Assembly: GCA_024691265.1 (NCBI GenBank)
Contig: JAILNT010000160.1
Span: forward strand, 1-5,099
DNA: 5,099 nt
Direction: 5' to 3'
Source of the DNA: Treponema sp.
GTDB lineage: Bacteria; Spirochaetota; Spirochaetia; Treponematales; Treponemataceae
The translations under genes and the position numbers were made by a program. The notes below the pieces were generated by a model, which did not search any database, was not told the DNA's origin, and saw only the letters and a program-made list of their open reading frames with translations. Positions 1 to 5,099 of the stretch are shown one piece after another. The first letter of the stretch is position 1, and each line of letters opens with the position of its first letter.

Positions 1-618
1 TGCAGAAAATGCAGGCGTATTGTTTGAAAATGCTCTAGTCATAAAGAAAAAACTTTTCTTTGAAAAAAGAATTAGAAAAGCTCTAGAAATATCTTCCATA
101 GAAGTCCAATAATGTATCATTTCAAAAAGTCTGTCGAAAGCAACTGTTTTGAACATATCTTTTTTTAATGTATTTGCACAAATATTAAATATTTTCTTTT
201 CGTCCATATCTTTTTTTTCAAGAAGCATGTCTACTTTATTCAAACTTGAATTTGAAGAAAGCTGTGCAAGTTCTGAAATATTGAGCATTAAAGTCTTTTC
301 ATCAAGATGGACAAAAGTATTTGCTCCTGAATACATTGAAAAATATTCGTCAAAAGGAAGTTTTGAAGATGAATACATTCCAATAGGGAAGTTTGAAAAA
401 CAATCCATCGTTCTTATAATTTTTACAAGTTCAAAACTTCCAGGATTTTCTAATTCTGCATTTATAAGAACAATGTCAGGTTCATAGTCAAACATAAGTG
501 TTATTAAATCTATAGCTTCTGATGTAAACTTTAAGTCATAGACATTTCTATCTAACATTGTAATAAATAATTTCTGAACCGTAACAGAAGGTTCTAGTAT
601 AAGAATCTTTTTATTCAT
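1..618 (-). CDS. Pseudo-receiver domain protein, 5' part (C-terminus beyond left edge)
   Basis: The frame is open from an ATG at 618 to base 1, giving the first 206 residues of a longer protein. Residues about 4-108 read as a CheY-like receiver fold: a hydrophobic first strand (KILILEPS), a second DIVLIN strand at 48-53, then FPIGMYSS and a last strand before H/LDE. The key residues are lost. The usual DD pair is Glu9-Pro10, the phosphoacceptor Asp is Asn53, and the conserved Lys is replaced by His in GANTFVHLDE. I infer that it cannot be phosphorylated normally and acts as a protein-binding pseudo-receiver. Residues 109-206 are a helical, Lys/Phe-rich stretch I do not recognise; a GAF-like start near 160-206 is only a guess. 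The start is well supported by an AAAGGAG site 7 bases upstream, and the gene overlaps the cheA stop by 8 bases (ATGAATAA), so it is co-translated with the kinase. It could be a scaffold or output protein of this pathway. The receiver-like fold is fairly sure; the role is unknown. Confidence 0.82.
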   Translation of the reverse strand, partial: MNKKILILEPSVTVQKLFITMLDRNVYDLKFTSEAIDLITLMFDYEPDIVLINAELENPGSFELVKIIRTMDCFSNFPIGMYSSSKLPFDEYFSMYSGANTFVHLDEKTLMLNISELAQLSSNSSLNKVDMLLEKKDMDEKKIFNICANTLKKDMFKTVAFDRLFEMIHYWTSMEDISRAFLILFSKKSFFFMTRAFSNNTPAFSA

Positions 619-2719
619 GTAAAAGCTCCTTTACGGCATTTAATAAATTTCCACGCTTAAAATCACTTTTTGCAATAAATGCATTGATACCAGATTTTTC
701 AAATTTAGATAAAACTTCTGGATTTTGGTCTGCTGATATAATAATAATAGGTATGTTCTGATAGTTTTCCATACGGCGAATATTATCAATCATTGTTATA
801 CCATTCATTCTAGGCATATCTTTATCTGAAATTATAAGGTCATACTGCTTTTTCTTTATTTTTTCCAAGCCTTCTATACCGTCAACAGCTTCATCTATTG
901 CATAAGCCTCATTTTTCAAAATAGAATGCTCAATTTGCCTTGTGGTTTCAGAATCATCTACGATGAGGATTTTATAAACTCGTTTTTTTGTATTTGCCTC
1001 ATATTTTTTTATATCATAGCCCCGCAAGCTTTTAAATTTCGTTATGATATCAGGAACATGCAAAATAGGAACAATATCATAATGTTCATCAAATACAATT
1101 CCCTGTAAGATTGAAAAATTTTTAAAAGCATTTGGCAAAGGTTTTACAACAAGAGAAACATACCTTTGTACACTTGAAACTATTATACCAATTCTCTGCT
1201 CCATATAATCAGCTATAAGAATTGTATCAGCTTCATTTGTTCTAACTTCTTTCTGCTCTTTGAATAAAGAAGATAAAGAATAAATAGGTATTAACTGTTC
1301 TTCCAATCTCATATATAGTTGATTTTGAAGTTTTATATATTCACTCTTTTTTCTATAAAGAATATCTACTATATGCTGAGATGGTATAAAAAATTTTTCT
1401 TTATTAGAGAAAATAAACAAGCCCTGCAAGGTTGCAAGAGAAACTGGGAAGGTTAGTATAAAAGAAGTTCCTTTTCCTTTTTCGCTTTCTATACGAACTT
1501 TTCCCTTTATTTTTTCCATATTTGTCCAAACTACATCAAGTCCAACTCCTCGTCCGGATATTTCAGTTATCTTTTCTTTTGTGGAAAAACCTGATTTGAA
1601 CAAATATTGTGAAAGTTCTCTGTTGTTCATGTTTTTTATTTCATCAGCTTTTTCAGGGAAATTTTTTATGGCTTTTTCTCTTACTTTTTCGAAATCTATA
1701 CCAGCACCATCATCTTTTACCGTTAATTCAATATGTTTTGTTTTTTGAACACATCTTATAGATATTGTGCCTATTTCACTTTTACCAGCTTTTTTTCTTT
1801 CCTCAACAGATTCTATACCGTGGTCTAAAGAATTTCTTACAAGATGAAGTAAAACATTACTTAGTTGTTCAAGTATCACTTTATCAAGTGCAATATCAGT
1901 TTCAGGAATATCACAATCAACTTTTTTACCCAGCTGCATAGCTTCAACAGCAATAGTATTTTCAAAAGGCTTTAATACCATCGAAATAGGAAGCATTCTA
2001 AGGTCAAAAACCTGCTGTTGTGTGTTAAATATACAAGTTTCAAGTGTAATTAAATCACTTTCAAATTGCTTTCTTATTTTAGAAATATCAGAATTTCCCG
2101 TATCTTCTTCAATGGCTTTTAAGGCATCTATCTGATGTTTTAGACGAAATTCTCTTGTAATCATATTATCAAATAGACGAATTATTTCATTTATACGGCT
2201 TAATTTTATTCTTATGGATTGTATTTCAGCTATATTGTCATCATCATCTTCTTCTTCATTTTCCAAAAGAATCTTATTCTGCTTCAATTTTTGAATATCA
2301 AGCGTCATAGAATCCATATCTATGATTTCGCCAGCAGCTATTTTATCACAGTAAGAAAGATATACATCTATACCTTCTACGCTTGAATCACTATTTTTTT
2401 TCTTTATAGTATCGCAGCATTCACTTATTTTATCTGCAACATAGCTAACAAGAACTACAAGACGGTCTGAATTTGAAATATTTTCATCTTTTACGCTTTT
2501 ATATACATCTTCAATAGCATGTGCAAGTTTTTCAATATTGTTGAATCCAAGCATTCTGGAATTACCTTTTAGAGTATGTATATCTCTAAGGGTACTTGCG
2601 AGAAGTTCTTTGTCATTTGGGTATTTTTTTAGCAAAATGACATTTTTTCTAATGCTTTCAAGAAGCTCTGAAGTCTCTGCTATAAAGCTTTCTAATATAT
2701 CATTTTCTACATATGCCAT
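611..2719 (-). CDS. cheA: Hybrid chemotaxis histidine kinase CheA with C-terminal receiver (CheA-REC)
   Basis: A complete 702-residue cytoplasmic histidine kinase that autophosphorylates in response to receptor and CheW signals and passes the phosphate to receiver domains. Domains in order: P1/Hpt at about 5-105 with phospho-His48 in DIHTLKGNSRMLGF, plus Lys51, His67 and Glu70 in the positions of the E. coli P1 active-site network; an acidic linker (EEEDDDD at 155-161); P3 dimerisation helices at about 165-245; HATPase at about 250-428 with N box HLVRNSLDHGIE (Asn296), G1 DDGAG (336-340), F-box region LFKSGFST, G2 GRGVGLDVV (389-397) and G3 GKGTSF; P5 CheW-like at about 430-565; and a receiver at about 582-700 with Asp588/Asp589, phosphoacceptor Asp632 in SDKDMPRMNG, Ser662 and Lys684. 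Kinase and receiver both look catalytically intact. No P2 (CheY/CheB-docking) domain fits in the short 105-165 stretch. The ATG directly abuts the cheR stop, with AGGAG 7 bases upstream. FrzE of Myxococcus and CheAY of epsilonproteobacteria have a comparable fusion. Confidence 0.97.
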   Translation of the reverse strand: MAYVENDILESFIAETSELLESIRKNVILLKKYPNDKELLASTLRDIHTLKGNSRMLGFNNIEKLAHAIEDVYKSVKDENISNSDRLVVLVSYVADKISECCDTIKKKNSDSSVEGIDVYLSYCDKIAAGEIIDMDSMTLDIQKLKQNKILLENEEEDDDDNIAEIQSIRIKLSRINEIIRLFDNMITREFRLKHQIDALKAIEEDTGNSDISKIRKQFESDLITLETCIFNTQQQVFDLRMLPISMVLKPFENTIAVEAMQLGKKVDCDIPETDIALDKVILEQLSNVLLHLVRNSLDHGIESVEERKKAGKSEIGTISIRCVQKTKHIELTVKDDGAGIDFEKVREKAIKNFPEKADEIKNMNNRELSQYLFKSGFSTKEKITEISGRGVGLDVVWTNMEKIKGKVRIESEKGKGTSFILTFPVSLATLQGLFIFSNKEKFFIPSQHIVDILYRKKSEYIKLQNQLYMRLEEQLIPIYSLSSLFKEQKEVRTNEADTILIADYMEQRIGIIVSSVQRYVSLVVKPLPNAFKNFSILQGIVFDEHYDIVPILHVPDIITKFKSLRGYDIKKYEANTKKRVYKILIVDDSETTRQIEHSILKNEAYAIDEAVDGIEGLEKIKKKQYDLIISDKDMPRMNGITMIDNIRRMENYQNIPIIIISADQNPEVLSKFEKSGINAFIAKSDFKRGNLLNAVKELLHE
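626..632 (-). promoter_or_regulatory. Ribosome binding site of the pseudo-receiver gene
   Basis: AAAGGAG lies 7 bases upstream of the ATG at 618, within the last codons of cheA. It is the strongest site in the window and establishes that the partial left-edge frame is a real gene with this start. Confidence 0.82.
2237..2257 (-). repeat. Short trinucleotide tract coding the acidic linker of CheA
   Basis: On the coding strand this is three GAA codons, then three GAT and one GAC, giving EEEDDDD (residues 155-161) between P1 and P3. It is a minor low-complexity tract. Length changes by whole units would keep the frame and only alter linker length. Confidence 0.6.
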
Positions 2720-3574
2720 TTAACTTCTCCTGCTTTTTTTATGAAAGCAAAAAACACTGCCATCTGATATCTTTTCCAAAATATCTGGTGTTATATCAGA
2801 ATCTATTGAAGCTACTTCATTCATAGAAACAAAGATATATCCATCTTCTGCAAGACATCTTTCTGCAAGAGTTTTTAGAATGTTCGCCCTCATTTCTCTA
2901 CTAAAATATATAAATACGTTTCTAATAAATATTATATTTTGACCTGTAGGAATATCATTATTCATAGAAATACTTGAAAGATTTATCTGCTTAGTCGAAA
3001 TATATCTTTTTATATCTTGAGGGAACTTAAACATTCCATCTTTAGATTTATAGTCATCAAGAAGATATTTAAAGATTCCTCCGTCTACATTTCTAATAGA
3101 ACTTGCTTTATATATTCCTTCTGAACATTTTTTTAATACTTCTGTATTTATATCACTTGCAATAACAGAAGCTGTTAATCCGCAAGCTTTTGCTAAAAGC
3201 AAAAGTGAATAAGCTTCTTCTCCAGAAGAACACGCTGCAGTCCATATTTTTATTTTTGGGAAATCTTTTTTAGAAGTCCAGTTGGAAAATATCTTATTTT
3301 TTAAAAATTGGAATTGTTTTTCCTCTCTAAAAAAATAAGTTTCATTTACTGTAGATTCATTTATAAGTTCCATTAAATCATCATTATTAGTTGATAATCT
3401 TGAATAATATTTATGAAAAGCTAATTCATAAGATGTTTCAGCCTTTTCTAGCTCATTTATTTTTTTATTGACATAAGTTCTTATACCTGTTTTATGGCTT
3501 TCTCTTGGAATTATCCCCGTACGAAGAGTAATTAACTGTATCAATTTATCTAATTCGTTATCAGTTATATTCAT
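2720..3574 (-). CDS. cheR: Chemoreceptor glutamate methyltransferase CheR
   Basis: A complete 284-residue protein, the usual length for CheR. It transfers methyl groups from S-adenosylmethionine to glutamates on chemoreceptor cytoplasmic domains during adaptation. Residues 1-85 form the helical N-terminal domain, ending in the family motif TVNETYFFRE (75-84, with Asn77, Glu78, Thr79 and Arg83). The SAM-binding fold follows: motif I is IKIWTAACSSGEEAYSLLL (108-126), corresponding to the usual WSAGCSTGEEPYS, then ASDINTEVL (139-147) with the ribose-binding Asp141, a GIYKASSI turn, and IIFIRNVFIYF (214-224), matching the family CRNVLIYF. The 165-200 segment (FKYLLDDY to QINLSS) corresponds to the beta-subdomain region that in enteric CheR docks the receptor tail; whether it does so here is not visible. 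The gene starts 2 bases after the cheB stop and its own stop touches the cheA ATG, so it sits inside the operon. No fused TPR or CheW domain is present. Identification is secure. Confidence 0.97.
   Translation of the reverse strand: MNITDNELDKLIQLITLRTGIIPRESHKTGIRTYVNKKINELEKAETSYELAFHKYYSRLSTNNDDLMELINESTVNETYFFREEKQFQFLKNKIFSNWTSKKDFPKIKIWTAACSSGEEAYSLLLLAKACGLTASVIASDINTEVLKKCSEGIYKASSIRNVDGGIFKYLLDDYKSKDGMFKFPQDIKRYISTKQINLSSISMNNDIPTGQNIIFIRNVFIYFSREMRANILKTLAERCLAEDGYIFVSMNEVASIDSDITPDILEKISDGSVFCFHKKSRRS
2727..2731 (-). promoter_or_regulatory. Ribosome binding site of cheA
   Basis: AGGAG lies 7 bases upstream of the ATG at 2719, inside the 3' end of cheR. The cheR TAA (2720-2722) falls between the site and the ATG with no intergenic base, so terminating ribosomes would be placed on the cheA start. 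Confidence 0.8.
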
Positions 3575-3576
3575 AC

Positions 3577-4635
3577 TTATCTCTTCCTTCTAGAAAGTTC
3601 TAATATTCTATTTGCTATATCAAAACGAGGCAAAATTTCTGAAGCTCCTCCTATTTCTATAGCAGCAGCAGGCATTCCAAAAACCGCACATGTAGATTCA
3701 TCTTCAACAATTGTGTAGCCTCCATTTTCAACAATAGTTTTGCAGCCTTCTGCTCCGTCACGGCCCATTCCAGTTAATAAAATTGCAAGACAACTTTTTC
3801 CATAAAAAGAAGCTGCACTTCTAAAAAGCTTATTCACAGCAGGTTTTAAAAATCTTTCCGGAGGGTCGTTTGAAAGACTTATTACAGGGTGTCCATTCGT
3901 TTTTACAAAATTTATTACTAGATGAGTGTCCGCAGGTGCCATATAAACATTTCCAGGAAATGCTTCCTGACCATCTTTGGCTAGCTGAATAGTTATGTTA
4001 CTACAGGTATTATTAAACCAGTCTGCCATCGTCTTATCTGCACCAATTTCAATGTGTTGCGTATATAATATTGGTAAAGGAAAATCTTTTCCTAAACCTG
4101 ATAAAACAGAAGATACTGCTGTAGGTCCTCCTGTAGACGCTCCTATACAAAGTATTCTGTACTTTTGTTCTGCTTTTTCATCAAATATTTTGCTAGAAAT
4201 ATGGCTATATGAATTATTAGAAAAGCTTGAAGTTGAAGAAAATGCATCTTTTCCTGATGATTCTGAAGAATATCTCCTTATTTTTTCTAAAAGAGATGTA
4301 AAAAATGATTGATTATATGAAATCGCATTAGGCTTTATTAGATAATCACAAGCTCCCACACTCTTAGCTTTTGCTGCATAAAAACTGTCTTCTAAAAAAA
4401 GTATGACTGGTATTTTCATTTCTCTAGAAAGAATTTTAGTAGCTTCAAAGCCATTCATTCCAGGCATATTGACATCACTAAGAACTATATCAGGTTTATT
4501 TCTTTTTACGCTGTCGATAACCTTCATACCATTAGAGACTGAATCAATTATTTCGATATCAGATTCTTTTTTTAGATTCTGCTCAAGGATAGCCCTGATT
4601 ATTGCAGAATCATCAACAATAATCACTTTTATCAT
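3577..4635 (-). CDS. cheB: Chemoreceptor methylesterase/deamidase CheB
   Basis: A complete 352-residue response regulator with methylesterase output, typical CheB length. It removes receptor methyl esters (and may deamidate glutamines) when phosphorylated by CheA. The receiver at 1-120 has VIIVDDS (Asp8, Asp9), phosphoacceptor Asp54 in DIVLSDVNMPGMNG, and Lys101 in YLIKPNA. The beta-4 segment reads PVILFLEDS, placing Leu81 where Thr/Ser is conserved. A Ser-rich linker (121-149, 13 Ser of 29) leads to the esterase domain at about 159-350, with the catalytic triad Ser167 in GASTGGP, His194 in YTQHIEIG and Asp293 in LLTGMGRDGAEG; PGNVYMAPADTHL and GMPAAAIEIGGASEILP are further family motifs. The ATG overlaps the upstream CheW-like stop (ATGA) and has AGAGG 7 bases before it. 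Receptor demethylation is well supported; the odd receiver residue may change how phosphorylation controls it. Confidence 0.97.
   Translation of the reverse strand: MIKVIIVDDSAIIRAILEQNLKKESDIEIIDSVSNGMKVIDSVKRNKPDIVLSDVNMPGMNGFEATKILSREMKIPVILFLEDSFYAAKAKSVGACDYLIKPNAISYNQSFFTSLLEKIRRYSSESSGKDAFSSTSSFSNNSYSHISSKIFDEKAEQKYRILCIGASTGGPTAVSSVLSGLGKDFPLPILYTQHIEIGADKTMADWFNNTCSNITIQLAKDGQEAFPGNVYMAPADTHLVINFVKTNGHPVISLSNDPPERFLKPAVNKLFRSAASFYGKSCLAILLTGMGRDGAEGCKTIVENGGYTIVEDESTCAVFGMPAAAIEIGGASEILPRFDIANRILELSRRKR
3581..3590 (-). promoter_or_regulatory. Ribosome binding site of cheR
   Basis: The purine run GAAGGAAGAG sits within the last codons of cheB. Its AAGGA core is 10 bases from the ATG at 3574, slightly longer than at the other junctions. 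It supports this start and reinitiation after the cheB stop 2 bases away. Confidence 0.65.
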
Positions 4636-5099
4636 TTTCCTACCTCTGTAAAAAATCTTCTAAGAATCATATCTGGTGAAATTAAAAGTTGCTGTTTACT
4701 CTTTTGTTTCTCATCTACATCTATAAAATGTGTTGCACATATACCACAAGAATACATTCTGTCTCGAATTGATTTAGGTAAGAGATGTAAATCTCTAAAA
4801 GATAATTCTTTACTTGTTATGTCACTATTTACTGATATAGCCAAATAACCTGAATATGGAAAAGCTGTTTCTGTATAGTTATATATATCAACACAAACAT
4901 CTTTTGCAAAATCTTTCATATCCATTACAAGTACAACACCTGCATCATATATGGCTTTGCAAAGAAATTTTTTTTCCAGAAATTCTCCAAGATGTATGTG
5001 AGGTAAAGTTTCCCTATTGTAAATAATATTTTTTTTATCGTTAGGAATATTGAGATATATTCCTGACACAATATAGGAACTAGGAATAAGAAAATCTAT
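4632..5099 (-). CDS. Divergent CheW-like coupling protein, 3' part (5' end beyond right edge)
   Basis: The frame is open from the right edge to a TGA at 4632-4634, giving 155 C-terminal residues. It reads as a CheW-fold protein, the adaptor that links chemoreceptors to CheA. FLIPSSYIVSGIY at the visible N-terminus resembles the first CheW strand (F.IP...V.EIL), NRETLPHIHLGEFL stands where CheW has the NLRG..LPVIDL segment, and the end (LHLLPKSIRDRMYSCGI, then KQQLLISPDMILRR) follows the CheW pattern of a proline-preceded helix, a Y..GI strand and a final LI.LD...L strand. Individual signatures, including NLRG itself, are degraded. A GTG at 5069 could be read as a start, but the ten codons before it (IDFLIPSSYI) complete the first beta strand, so the real start almost certainly lies off the window. 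CheW proteins are usually 150-180 residues, so little is missing if this is a single-domain protein; a fusion with an upstream domain cannot be excluded. It overlaps cheB by 4 bases. Confidence 0.72.
   Translation of the reverse strand: MDFLIPSSYIVSGIYLNIPNDKKNIIYNRETLPHIHLGEFLEKKFLCKAIYDAGVVLVMDMKDFAKDVCVDIYNYTETAFPYSGYLAISVNSDITSKELSFRDLHLLPKSIRDRMYSCGICATHFIDVDEKQKSKQQLLISPDMILRRFFTEVGK
4643..4647 (-). promoter_or_regulatory. Ribosome binding site of cheB
   Basis: AGAGG lies 7 bases upstream of the ATG at 4635, inside the last codons of the CheW-like gene. A second weaker AGGA follows at 4638-4641. This fixes the cheB start and, with the ATGA overlap, points to coupled translation. Confidence 0.75.

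Larger units (their letters stand above)
1..5099 (-). other. Chemosensory operon (CheW-like, cheB, cheR, cheA-REC, pseudo-receiver), both ends open
   Basis: All five genes share the strand. The junctions are: CheW-like/cheB overlapping by 4 bases (ATGA), cheB/cheR separated by 2 bases, cheR/cheA abutting, and cheA/pseudo-receiver overlapping by 8 bases. There is no room for an internal terminator or a classical intergenic promoter, so a single transcript that starts right of base 5099 and ends left of base 1 is inferred. The opposite strand holds no convincing gene. Confidence 0.85.

Noticed and set aside
149..487. Plus-strand open frame of 112 codons
   Set aside because: It lies entirely antisense to the pseudo-receiver gene, whose ribosome binding site and receiver-like pattern are convincing. 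The translation is a Phe/Ser/Ile-rich product typical of the antisense of AT-rich coding DNA.
926..1108. Plus-strand open frame of 60 codons
   Set aside because: It is antisense to the CheA receiver and P5 region; short, with no recognisable domain.
2538..2723. Plus-strand open frame of 61 codons
   Set aside because: It is antisense to the P1 domain of CheA around the conserved His48; the minus-strand reading is unambiguous.
3995..4312. Plus-strand open frame of 105 codons
   Set aside because: It is antisense to the conserved cheB linker and esterase domain, with no domain signature of its own.
4403..4651. Plus-strand open frame with hydrophobic product
   Set aside because: It is antisense to the cheB receiver. 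The apparent membrane-like composition comes from reverse-reading Lys/Glu-rich codons.
5067..5069. GTG start for the CheW-like gene
   Set aside because: The frame stays open to the right edge, and the ten codons before the GTG encode IDFLIPSSYI, which fits the first CheW strand. Starting at GTG would remove it. The gene is better treated as 5'-truncated by the window.
1..5099. tRNA, rRNA, CRISPR, insertion sequence, riboswitch or terminator hairpin
   Set aside because: I saw no repeat-spacer pattern, transposase, inverted terminal repeats, or GC-rich stem followed by T-run. Poly-A and poly-T runs are all inside coding frames and are explained by Lys and Phe codons.

Overview
The window is one tightly packed, leftward-transcribed chemosensory (Che) gene cluster. 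All five supported genes lie on the minus strand. Read in transcription order, from the right edge to the left, they are: the 3' part of a divergent CheW-like coupling protein (open through the right edge), cheB, cheR, a hybrid cheA with a C-terminal receiver domain, and the 5' part of a protein with a degenerate receiver-like N-terminus (open through the left edge). Only 2 of the 5099 bases are noncoding. The four gene junctions are a 4-base overlap, a 2-base gap, a 0-base gap and an 8-base overlap, which is what a translationally coupled polycistronic operon looks like. The promoter and terminator must lie outside the window.

Organism: the DNA is strongly AT-rich (roughly 30% GC judged by eye), with many A/T-ending codons and AGGAG-type ribosome binding sites inside the upstream genes. 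A motile low-GC bacterium is certain. A Treponema-like spirochete is my best guess, with a low-GC clostridial-type Firmicute as the alternative. This is inference from composition and gene style, not from a marker gene.

Function: the CheA hybrid has the P1 phosphotransfer histidine, the dimerisation, ATPase and CheW-like domains, and its own intact receiver, but no recognisable P2 domain. CheR and CheB supply receptor methylation and demethylation for adaptation, and the CheW-like protein would couple the kinase to receptors. No chemoreceptor, stand-alone CheY or phosphatase (CheC/CheX/CheZ) is visible. The gene order and the CheA-receiver fusion are reminiscent of accessory systems such as Myxococcus Frz (FrzE is a CheA-CheY hybrid), so an output other than direct flagellar control is possible, but the window alone cannot show it.

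The most unusual points are the last gene, whose receiver-like domain has lost the phosphoacceptor Asp, one of the acidic-pocket Asps and the conserved Lys; a CheB receiver with Leu where Thr/Ser is expected; and a CheW-like protein so divergent that its usual NLRG signature is not recognisable.
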